Positions 42,477 through 50,507 of a stretch of 64,000 nucleotides of DNA are shown piece after piece. Where the stretch lies: the NCBI GenBank assembly GCA_006386115.1, contig VFIW01000060.1, forward strand, positions 124,001-188,000. Reading direction: 5' to 3'. The notes under the pieces are model-generated. The model was not told the origin of the DNA. It made no database searches and worked only from the letters and a program-made list of their open reading frames with translations. The first letter of the stretch is position 1. Every line of letters begins with the position of its first letter. Source of the stretch: Globisporangium splendens (Eukaryota; Oomycota; Peronosporomycetes; Pythiales; Pythiaceae). The translations under genes were made by a program, and so were the position numbers.

Positions 42477-43226
42477 TTTAGCCTAACGGAACACAAGTTG
42501 GCCAACTTTGTGCTGTTGCTCAACCTCTCTCCGCGGATTTCGCAAAATGGCAGCGAGAAGAGAAAGCAGCCTGGACTGAGTGTTCGTTGTGAACACTTAG
42601 TCCGACAGTTGGGCAGACAGACAAAGAGAGAGAAATCTGCAGGTGCAACGTGTTTACGCTCTGTTTGTTCAATGTTAGAATTTTGCAATGCCTCCCATTG
42701 AGGACACCCACTTTAAATTTGAATAAAGCTCATCATCACGTTTGCACATACAAAGAATATACTGATTTGGTCTCGCTGTTCTCAGCCATTAACAACAACA
42801 AGATTTTATGCAGGTAGGCTATGTGAAGGAATATGTCTCTTCGTGAGCAAGGATAGTCATCAACATGGGCGATAATCACACCCCAAAGTTGAAGACCGAG
42901 TTTCCGCGCTGCCCATCACGGCGAGACATCCACAGAAAGCGAGTAATCCGAAGACGCGATTGGTTTCTCTGTCAGCCATTGCCATGTTTTGTATTGCAAG
43001 TCATCTACAGCGCATAATCCGTAAATGGTATCTTGCTAGTAGGCTGCATGAATCCATTTTCCCAGCCACATTTTCAAAATCGCAGCCATATTCTCATCGT
43101 CTCCACAAATATTTAAATGAGGTACTTCCGCCAGAACGCGTTGACAATACATAGAAGGCACGCATAGTTTGCCCGCAATCTCTCTGTTTTCCTGGTCTGG
43201 ACCTCAGAAAACCAGAAAGACTCTAG
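42477..43226. other. Intergenic between kinases 3 and 4
   Basis: 750 bp holding the kinase 3 promoter and kinase 4 3' end. Minus-strand frames of 63-71 residues just upstream of kinase 3 do not look like signal peptides. Nothing else recognised. Confidence 0.35.
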
Positions 43227-44675
43227 TTAGCTTTGTTGCTGGGTGAGCGTCTTCAATGCCAACTGGAGCTTGTACAGAACCTCGGCCGCCGTCGGGCGCT
43301 CCTTGGGTTCAACAGCGACACACGCTTCACCAAGTTCGCGCAGCTCGGGCAACACGTCCTCGGAAAACTGGACGCAAAGTCTCCCCATGGACACGAGCTG
43401 TAGGATCGCCGTGTCCGTGAGCTTCTGGCCAGTGTCGGCGTTCTTGGCGTGCGCATACGGCAGCAAGTGCGAATCCAGTTCACTGAGCACGACGCCAAAG
43501 GAGAAGATGTCGGCTTTCTCGTTGTACTGCTCGCCCATCATGACTTCCGGCGCCATCCATAATGACGTGCCTACACCTGCAGTCATGGTCGCATCGGACT
43601 GTTCTCGAGACACACCAAAGTCCGTGAGCTTCGCGTCCCACTGCGCACTCAACAGAATGTTCTTGGACTTGAGGTCGCGGTGCAGCACGATGGGCAGCAG
43701 CGAGTGCAAGTACGTGAGCGCGTGGATCACGTGCAGCGCGATCTTGACTTTGTCGTAGTCGAACCCGTGCGGTCGCTGTTCACTGACCTCGAACCGCATC
43801 AGCAGCGTTCGCAGGTCGCCGCCGTCCATGAACTCGGACAGCACGCACACATCACTCAGAGAATCCCAGGCCACACCAATAAACTGCACGATGCGCGTGT
43901 GCTCCAGCGCGATCATGAGCTTGACTTCGGCGAAAAAGGCCTCGATATGCTTGAGATCTTTTCTGGTAGCCGGCAGCAGCTTCTTGATCGCCACGACCTG
44001 GCCCTTGTACAGACCTCGATACACTTCGCCATACCCGCCGCGGCTGATCAGTGCATGAGTTTCAACTTTCTCGAGCGGGATCTTGGCCGCGACGATCGAT
44101 GGGTCGTCCCACGTGCCGCTCTGGTTCGTATGCCCAGACCCAGTGCTCACGAACATGTCTGCGCGGTTGTTCATCATGCGACCTGTGTTGATAGTGCTGA
44201 AATTTGCTGTCGTCGCGTTGGACGACGCGTTCGGCCGCGGCGACTTCTTGCTGAACGAACCTGAGCGCTTGAAGCGCCTGTACCAAATCGTGAACGCCGC
44301 GATCATGAGCACGATGGCGACGGCGCCCACACAGATGCCGACGATCGCTCCAATTGAGAGGTGCGGCTTGTCTTGTGGAGGAAGTGGACCGCCGATGCTT
44401 CCTTTTGTGACAGTGTCCATGCTCGAATTCGACGACGATTGGCTATTGCTGCTGGTAAAGTTGGACGACGATGGCGCGATGGAAATCGGTTGCGGTGTCA
44501 GCGACGGTGATGCGCTCCCGGAAGACTTACTACTCGATTTATCGTCGCCCTTTTCGCTTTGTTTCTTCGGTGTTGGCGTAGGAGTCGGCGTAGGAGTCGG
44601 CGTCGGAGGAGGCGTCAGCTTTGGAGTCGGAGGAGGCGTCGGACTCGGACTTGGTTGCTTCCCGTCATTGATCAC
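43227..44675 (-). CDS. TKL-type receptor kinase 4, N-terminus out of frame with its signal peptide
   Basis: The frame opens after a TAG at 44690-44688 and has no ATG before Met at 44420. Coordinates are given from the first in-frame GTG. The ectodomain is only low-complexity: Thr-Pro repeats (PPPTPTPTPTPTPTP) and Ser/Asn-rich stretches. TM about 109-130 (IGAIVGICVGAVAIVLMIAAF). The kinase is intact: SRGGYGEVYRG, VAIKKLL, HRDLKSKNILL, DFGVSREQSDATMTAGVGTS, WMAPEVMMGEQY. Immediately upstream, in another frame, is a strong signal peptide (44746-44675). A 1-nt change or an unrecognised short intron probably separates the two. If translation starts at 44420, a short kinase with only a TM results, like kinase 3. 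Confidence 0.85.
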   Translation of the reverse strand: MINDGKQPSPSPTPPPTPKLTPPPTPTPTPTPTPTPKKQSEKGDDKSSSKSSGSASPSLTPQPISIAPSSSNFTSSNSQSSSNSSMDTVTKGSIGGPLPPQDKPHLSIGAIVGICVGAVAIVLMIAAFTIWYRRFKRSGSFSKKSPRPNASSNATTANFSTINTGRMMNNRADMFVSTGSGHTNQSGTWDDPSIVAAKIPLEKVETHALISRGGYGEVYRGLYKGQVVAIKKLLPATRKDLKHIEAFFAEVKLMIALEHTRIVQFIGVAWDSLSDVCVLSEFMDGGDLRTLLMRFEVSEQRPHGFDYDKVKIALHVIHALTYLHSLLPIVLHRDLKSKNILLSAQWDAKLTDFGVSREQSDATMTAGVGTSLWMAPEVMMGEQYNEKADIFSFGVVLSELDSHLLPYAHAKNADTGQKLTDTAILQLVSMGRLCVQFSEDVLPELRELGEACVAVEPKERPTAAEVLYKLQLALKTLTQQQS

Positions 44676-44746
44676 GAACTCGATGACGCTCTACGCAAAA
44701 CAGCAGAAACCAACAGCAGTATAAACCAAGCAAGCAAAAGACGCAT
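44672..44746 (-). other. Signal-peptide reading frame, out of frame with kinase 4
   Basis: ATG 44746 starts MRLLLAWFILLLVSAVLRRA and stops at TGA 44674-44672 after 24 codons. Its last codon overlaps the first codon of the kinase 4 frame (minus-one relation). It has a short charged start and a Leu-rich core, as in a real secretion signal. It most likely is the true N-terminus of kinase 4. Confidence 0.55.
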
Positions 44747-45667
44747 TTAGACCTTCAGCATGAAAGAGATACGCGAGCTTGGGTGAAGAGACGACGCACC
44801 GTGCCATCGTTGTCGGCTTCGACCACGCTCCTCATCGTCGTCGATGGCCCTCGCTGTGTCTACCGCAACGCGCTTCCCTTGACAGCCTGCGCTCAGCCCT
44901 CGGTCGGGACAGTAGCCGTTCAACTTGCCGCAGTTGTCGAATGCTCGTAATCTCCGCGTTTGTTCCGACACTTTGCATGCAAAAATGGAGAAACATGTCA
45001 GATGTGGCGATGTGTGTGGACCACATGGACCGCACCTAGTAGCCAGTTATTGCAAATCGCTCAATGAATTCAGCGGTTCGAGTCCTTTTCATTTTAAAAT
45101 GCGCTGCTCTGATCTGGAGCCATATTCGAGCACATGACGCGAGACTCGTTTTGGCTGTGACAAAGTGAACCAATGTGCATCGTGAAATGGAATGCGGCAC
45201 TCGCTTCATTTTTCGCTGGTGGAAGAGAGTCAGCGTCAAGACACCGTCTGGCGCAACGGAATCAGACGAGACAGACGGACGTGCGGCTGTAGATGTATAA
45301 TAGAGGGCTGTGGCGTGTCAGTCGTTCCCACAGACATCTCTGCTCCACAATGGGATATGCACGCCTTCCCGCACTGAAATCTCTCTCTCTTTGTATGCCT
45401 CAAGTGCATGCTGCAGTTGGAAAATTGACGGGGCTTTGGGAAAGTGGCTCGTTGATGAAAGAACAGACGGCATGAGAAGGATCCAAAAGCAGGCTGGGCT
45501 ATCTGTTGATCTCCACTTTTTTCGCACTCGCAGGTGCCGAATTACCAATGGGAATCGATCTGTGTACAGCGCTGAAGAGGCTCGTCACAAGGAGCGCGAC
45601 CAGCGCACTCTTTTTATTCGTGTGTGTGTTTACAAGTAGATACAAGCGAGAAACATGTTAACATTAA
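44747..45667. other. Intergenic between kinase 4 and the AA17 cluster
   Basis: 920 bp with the kinase 4 promoter and 3' end of AA17 gene 1. A GGTTCGAGTCC stretch at 45075-45085 looks like a tRNA T-arm, but no tRNA fold can be built around it. No gene called. Confidence 0.35.
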
Positions 45668-46522
45668 TTACGCGCGACGCGTCTTGGCCGTGCACTTCTT
45701 GGTTGGGCTCGGCGTCGAAGCCGTCGTGGCCGCAGGCGCGTCAGTGGTGGCGTACTCGTCCGAGCCGGAGACCGAGGTGACAGGCGCTTCCGTCACGGTC
45801 TCATCGTCCGTCGTGGCAGTCGTGTCATCGGCTGAGCCCGTGGTAGACGTCGCGGCACTTGCCGAGTCGGCGTCCTCGGCGACTGGGGTCGCAGTGGTCG
45901 GCGTTGGTGTCGTCGTCGTCGCAGCGGTCGAAGTGGAGCTGCTGCCCGAGGCTGTGCCACCTGTGAGGTACACACAGTTGGTGTACACTTGCCATGGCGC
46001 GCTGTGGAGTGCGAGCCAGAAGATGCGGAAGCGGTTGGCGCCGCTGCACTTGCTCGCGTCCACGGCCACCTTGCCCGACGCGTACGTCGTCTGGCAATCG
46101 TAGTCGAACGCCAACTTGTTGTCGTCGCACCAGAGCTCACATGGACCTGGATGCGTGAAGCCCGAAAACGTGATCTCGGTCGCGGGCATGTCGGCGCGCT
46201 TGGACTCGTCCAGGATCGTGTACCCGCACTCCTTGTCGATCGTGTCCTCGTACATGTCCTGGTTCGCCAAGATCAGATCCTTGAGTGTTGTATATCCAGA
46301 GTCTGGGTAGTTGGCCTTGAAGTACTTGATCGTGCCCTCGCCGCCGTAGCCGTAGACCGAGCCATCCTGTGCACCCCAGATCGTGTTATTCACCTCACTG
46401 ATGTAGCCGTTCACGGCGTACCCAGTCGACCACACCGCGGCTGGGTCGACGATGTTACCGTGTGCGAAGACGGCAGGCAATGAAGCCAAGAAGAGTGCGC
46501 TCGTAGTAGCAAACACGTTCAT
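45668..46522 (-). CDS. AA17-type lytic polysaccharide monooxygenase 1 (secreted, pectin-active family)
   Basis: 284 residues. Signal peptide 1-20 (MNVFATTSALFLASLPAVFA), then mature His1 in HGNIVDPAAVW, as needed for the copper histidine brace. A second candidate brace His is in GFTHPGPCELWCDDNKL (H124), and HSAPWQVYTNCVYL (H173) is also conserved among the three copies. The catalytic domain ends near residue 190. It is followed by a Thr/Ser/Asp-rich linker and a conserved basic tail (STPSPTKKCTAKTRRA). Family AA17 is known from plant-pathogenic oomycetes, where a characterised member cleaves homogalacturonan oxidatively. Secretion and a role in cell-wall attack are inferred from that. It has an initiator-like GCTCATTCTCCAATTC at 46576-46561. 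No intron. Confidence 0.88.
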   Translation of the reverse strand: MNVFATTSALFLASLPAVFAHGNIVDPAAVWSTGYAVNGYISEVNNTIWGAQDGSVYGYGGEGTIKYFKANYPDSGYTTLKDLILANQDMYEDTIDKECGYTILDESKRADMPATEITFSGFTHPGPCELWCDDNKLAFDYDCQTTYASGKVAVDASKCSGANRFRIFWLALHSAPWQVYTNCVYLTGGTASGSSSTSTAATTTTPTPTTATPVAEDADSASAATSTTGSADDTTATTDDETVTEAPVTSVSGSDEYATTDAPAATTASTPSPTKKCTAKTRRA

Positions 46523-46560
46523 GGTAATAGTCGTTTTCAGGAGTCAATCGCCAACGCAGA

Positions 46561-46576
46561 GAATTGGAGAATGAGC
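46561..46576 (-). promoter_or_regulatory. Oomycete initiator of AA17 gene 1
   Basis: GCTCATTCTCCAATTC on the minus strand matches the published oomycete 16-nt core pattern GCTCATTYYNCAWTTT at 15 of 16 positions, 39-54 bp upstream of the ATG. Confidence 0.65.
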
Positions 46577-46975
46577 GACTGCTGGAAGAGCGCAGAGGGA
46601 CTGAAAGCCATTGGCGTTGGTTACTTGCCAGCGAGCTCCATTCTGAGCATCTCTCTCCTTGCTTGGACGTCGGGAGAGACCATTAAGGTCTGTTAGCGTA
46701 TGAAACTGATGAGCATCTGGAATACACGAAGGGATCCAAAAGGCACAAAGAACAAAACACACGAGATAGCGAATGAGCCGCAATGCCGCGCTGCGAGGAG
46801 AGCTCAAGAACCGCTCGTTTGACATCCTATCCGAGTGGTTTCTGTCAACAGATTAATCGTGACGTACTAAATAATGCCGAGAAATGTACAAAACTTTGGA
46901 TTGCTGTCGATTAACAAGAGAAACAAAGGGCAAACTGCACAACAAATTGATTTACTTTATAGAGAAAGAGCTGGC
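46577..46975. other. Intergenic between AA17 genes 1 and 2
   Basis: 400 bp with upstream promoter of gene 1 and 3' end of gene 2. No gene supported; a 93-residue minus-strand frame at 46544-46825 overlaps the gene 1 initiator and is rejected. Confidence 0.35.
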
Positions 46976-47761
46976 TTAGGCGCGACGAACCTTGCCCGTG
47001 CACTTCTTCTTGGTTGGGCTCGGGGTCGAGGCCGCTGGCGCGTCCGTGGCGTACTCGTCATCATCAGCCGCTGGGGCAGGCGTGGCCGCTGGCGTGTCCG
47101 TCTCACCATCATCGGCGTCGTTGGCGACTGGAGCGGCCGAGGTGACAGTTGGAGTCGAGCCGGCCGCCTTCGGTGTAGTGGCTGGCGTGGTGGAGCCACC
47201 CTTGCTGCCCTTGAGGTAGACGCAGTCGGTGTACACCTGCCATGGAGAGCTGTGCACGCCGATCCAGTAGATCGTGAATCGGTCGGCGCCCGCGCACTTG
47301 GAGACGTCGACTGGCACAGCGCCAGTTGGGTACTTCGCAGCACAGTCGTTGGCGAATGCTAACTTGTTGTTGTCACACCAGAGCTCACATGGACCAGGGT
47401 GCGAGAAACCCGAGAACTTGACTTCCGACGGCATCGTCGCGCGCTTGGACTCGTCCTTGATCGTCAAACCGCACTGCGGGTCAGTCGTGGCGTCGTACAT
47501 CTTCTGGTTCTTCAGGATCAGATCCTTGAGCGTCGAACCGGCCGGGAAGTTCTTGGTGAAGTACTTGACCGCGCCTTCCGGGCCGTAGCCGTACGTCGCG
47601 CCATCCATGTCGCCCCACAGCGTGCTGCTCACCTCACTGATGAAGCCATTTTGTGGGTACCCCGCCTTCCACACAGCCGGCGGGTCGACGATGTTGCCGT
47701 GCGCGAGCACCGCAGGCGTGGCCGCCAACAGGAGAGCACCGGTCGTCGCGAACACGTTCAT
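46976..47761 (-). CDS. AA17-type lytic polysaccharide monooxygenase 2
   Basis: 261 residues from ATG 47761. An ATG at 47968 in the same frame would precede the signal peptide with 69 unrelated residues and is rejected. Signal peptide 1-20 (MNVFATTGALLLAATPAVLA), then His1 in HGNIVDPPAVWKAGYPQNGF. The second His lies in GFSHPGPCELWCDNNKLAF, and HSSPWQVYTDCVYL is present. The linker is shorter than in gene 1. It ends in STPSPTKKKCTGKVRRA with the preceding DDEYATDAPA block. It shares the first seven residues of its signal peptide and most of the catalytic domain with gene 1, so the two are recent tandem duplicates. Intronless. Initiator-like TTCATTCACTATCCAATC at 47845-47828. Confidence 0.88.
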   Translation of the reverse strand: MNVFATTGALLLAATPAVLAHGNIVDPPAVWKAGYPQNGFISEVSSTLWGDMDGATYGYGPEGAVKYFTKNFPAGSTLKDLILKNQKMYDATTDPQCGLTIKDESKRATMPSEVKFSGFSHPGPCELWCDNNKLAFANDCAAKYPTGAVPVDVSKCAGADRFTIYWIGVHSSPWQVYTDCVYLKGSKGGSTTPATTPKAAGSTPTVTSAAPVANDADDGETDTPAATPAPAADDDEYATDAPAASTPSPTKKKCTGKVRRA

Positions 47762-47827
47762 GATGATAGCAATTGAGTCGAGGAGATGGCGGGGGAAGAG
47801 GGAAGGAGATCTGTTGGGAACGCCGCG

Positions 47828-47845
47828 GATTGGATAGTGAATGAA
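47828..47845 (-). promoter_or_regulatory. Initiator-like motif of AA17 gene 2
   Basis: TTCATTCACTATCCAATC on the minus strand, 67-84 bp upstream of the ATG. It is a looser match to the oomycete initiator than the motifs of genes 1 and 3. Confidence 0.4.
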
Positions 47846-48622
47846 GCAGCAATGGTGCGCGCGCGAAAAGCGACCGCGAACGAAGCTGCTCGCACAGAGA
47901 CAACAGGTCGATTGCTCTGATCGCTCGCTCACTCTCCCCTTCCGCGGAACCATGCTGCGCGGCAGCACAACACTCGCTCACTCACCATCAAATGCTTGCC
48001 CATCGAAATTAGCGCGTAAAGTAACCAACGCCAGCTGGGATCACGGAAGACTCGCTGATGATCACTTGCCACTCTTCAGTGGCTGAAAAAGCCAGTTTGA
48101 TGGTGCGTTGACTTAGGATAGTGTCGACCTGTTTTGTCGACTTGAAGCTGGAAATGGTGATTTTATGCGTCGACTTTGACGGGAGTTGACTGGCATCCTG
48201 GTGACGTTTGCGAATCGAGTCGAACATTGCAGCACTCCTTAATTTCCCGGTGAATGGTTCGATGGATGACCTCACGTTCTCTACGGCCACGCCGCAGATG
48301 GCTTTTTAATTCGCTGGTTGAGCTCCAAGAAGCAACTGGCGGGTGTGTGCGCCTTTGCAGATTCGCCAGCTGGGATTCCGGAACGCATGCAGCTCCTACA
48401 CAATGCAACAACAGAACGCACAACAAGAGCCACATCCCATCCCCGCGCAATACGAAATGTACCTCTGGATGACCCCAACAAGCAGGAGAAGACTTGGGAA
48501 ATGCAAACTGCAGGTGGTGGCATTACGAGCAAAGTTCACGGACTCGGAGCTGCACCATCCTCGTAGAAGACACATCCATATCTGCAAACAAACAAAGCGA
48601 ATGGGATCATACGCTCTCAGCT
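47846..48622. other. Intergenic between AA17 genes 2 and 3
   Basis: No supported gene. Overlapping frames of 80-95 residues on both strands (48009-48566) have no recognisable motif. Confidence 0.35.
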
Positions 48623-49527
48623 TTACGCGCGGTGAGTCTTGGCCGTGCACTTCTTGGTCGGGCTCGGGGTCGACGCCACGGCTGGCGCTGGCGTAGCTGC
48701 TGGCGCGTCCGTGGCGTACTCGTCATCGGCGGTGGAGGCTGACGCTTCATCGTCGGCGTCCCCAGCGACGGGAGCGACTGTCGTGGCCGCAGGAGCTGAT
48801 GCAGGAGCCTTGCTCGCGGTAGCAGCTCCGCCAGAGCCGCCTGTGAGGTACACGCAGTTGGCTATTTACGAGAAAACACAAATGAGCTGCAGGTATAATG
48901 CCATGCAATGAAATGGTTGTGATGCATCATAGATGCGTCAACACTGCAGCAAGATCACTTACTGTAGACTTGCCACATGGAGGCGTGGACAGCGAGCCAG
49001 TAGACCGTGAACTGGTTGGCGTTGGCACACTTGCTCTTGTCGATGGGCACCAGTCCCGATGGGTACTTGGCCGCGCAGTCGTTGTCGTACGACAACTTGG
49101 TGTCGTCGCACCAGAGTTCACAAGGACCCGGGTGCGTGAAGCCGCCGACGTCGCCATTGCCGAACTTCATCTCGGTCGGCAGTTTCGATCGCTTGGTCTC
49201 GTCCAGCTTCGTGTATCCACACGCTTCATCGAGCCCGGATGTCCACATGACCTGGTTCTCGAGGATCAAGTCCTTGAGCGACGCGACGCCAGACTCCGGG
49301 AACTTTTCGGCGATGAACTTGACGGCGCCTTCCGGACCCCAACCGTACTTGAAGCCGTCGATTTCGCCCCAGATCGAGCCGTTCACCTCACTGATGTAAC
49401 CATTATGCGGGTATCCTTCCGTCCACTGCGCAGCAGGCGAGATGACGTAGCCGTGGCCGAGGACGGCAGCCGGCGCCAACACCGCCAGCACGAGCACTCG
49501 GGTCGAGAGAACAAAGGAAGTCTTCAT
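48623..49527 (-). CDS. AA17-type lytic polysaccharide monooxygenase 3 (two exons)
   Basis: Exons 49527-48963 and 48861-48623, 267 residues. Signal peptide about 1-24 (MKTSFVLSTRVLVLAVLAPA), then His1 in HGYVISPAAQWTEGYPHNGY. The second His is in GGFTHPGPCELWCDDTKLSY, and HASMWQVYTNCVYLTGG is split by the intron after the first base of the Thr codon. The linker is Ala-rich, and the tail STPSPTKKCTAKTHRA matches the other two copies. It is more diverged than genes 1 and 2 (GYVISP instead of GNIVDP), so it may act on a different polymer or site. The only one of the three with an intron. Initiator-like CCCATTCTCCAATCT at 49599-49585. Confidence 0.88.
48862..48962 (-). other. Intron of AA17 gene 3 (101 bp, GT-AG)
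   Basis: Donor GTAAGTGATC, acceptor CGTAAATAG on the minus strand. Removing it joins QVY to TNCVYL in the same order as the uninterrupted paralogues, which fixes the borders to the base. Confidence 0.93.
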
Positions 49528-49584
49528 GAGTATCGAGGTGTGGAAGATGGGGAAATGGTGGTGGTGGAGTGCTCGAGTTGCGGC

Positions 49585-49599
49585 AGATTGGAGAATGGG
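49585..49599 (-). promoter_or_regulatory. Oomycete initiator-like motif of AA17 gene 3
   Basis: CCCATTCTCCAATCT on the minus strand, 58-72 bp upstream of the ATG. It shares CATTCTCCAAT with gene 1. Confidence 0.5.
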
Positions 49600-50507
49600 A
49601 AGGCGAGAAGAGCTCTCTCGAAGAGATTATTGCGAGGAGCACCAACTACACGACATGGCGGCGTCAAGGAGATCGCAGCTCTTCCACCATGGGAGCAGAT
49701 ACACAGAGACAGCAGCACGACGGAAGGAGCGCACGACAAAAAGCAAGAAGGTGTCTGTTTCGCGGGAGCAGACAATGAAGAGATGAGGTGGCTTCAGGAC
49801 GTCAGCTGGCGAAGCTAAAGTCAACGCTGGAGTGTGCACTTAAGCGCGGTTTCTGTGGAGTTAGTGGGCGTTCGGTGACTTCGCAGTGGAGCACCGAGAC
49901 AGCGGCAACCTTGTCATCTGGTTTGCAGACTTTTTCCATTTCACGCAACAACACGGTGCTCATTTTGTTTACCACAAATTAATCACTGAAAAAGGATCGA
50001 AACATGAAAGCTTTACAAACTTAATGGCCGAGAAAGGATGCGTACACGCTGTCTCGGCAAGTGATGTAGCAATTTCACATGCAAATTCCTGTATTTGCAA
50101 ACAGAACATCCGTCAACAAGCCAAATACAACTTGACTCTGGGTCTCTTGAGTGCAGAATCAATCAAAAGCGGACCGCCTGGTTTCCAAGATCAGTTGTGT
50201 GTCGATTTCGAACAGTGGAAGAAAGACGACAGCTTCGAACATGTCGCCCACATTGTATCGAGCTTTCTCACAATACAAATTGCAGAGACGTGTTCTGCGC
50301 AAGAATCCTTCGCTCTCACGGCATCGTAGCTCCTCACATTCTCGAGTTGCACTTGGCTCAGACGAAACACTCAACTCGGCAATTTCGCTCTTTCACACTG
50401 CCTGAAACAAACTCAAACCCAAAGACAAGAAGCAAGACCCTCACGATCTCGTTGAACTATGTCTCCGCTTTATTGGAATAAATACAAATACAAACACAAG
50501 CGCTACC
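49600..50507. other. Intergenic between AA17 gene 3 and kinase 5
   Basis: About 900 bp. The longest frame, plus strand 49886-50329 (147 residues), has no recognisable domain. I do not call it, though its composition is protein-like. Confidence 0.3.

Noticed and set aside
41244..42701. 485-codon plus-strand open frame
   Set aside because: It is the reverse read of kinase 3. Its composition (His, Arg, Asp, Glu rich) is that of a GC-rich shadow frame, while the minus strand has all kinase motifs. The same holds for the frame at 54071-55516 opposite kinase 6.
45070..45090. GGTTCGAGTCC resembling a tRNA B box / T-arm
   Set aside because: The T-stem has a mismatch, no matching acceptor or anticodon arm can be built around it, and no A box lies at the right distance.
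46544..46825. 93-residue minus-strand frame upstream of AA17 gene 1
   Set aside because: It overlaps the gene 1 initiator and leader, has no domain, and its composition is unremarkable.
47762..47968. Longer N-terminus for AA17 gene 2
   Set aside because: The extra 69 residues have no homology and would hide the signal peptide that precedes the essential His1.
49886..50329. 147-residue plus-strand frame between AA17 gene 3 and kinase 5
   Set aside because: Protein-like composition but no motif or homologue visible; a database search would be needed to call it.
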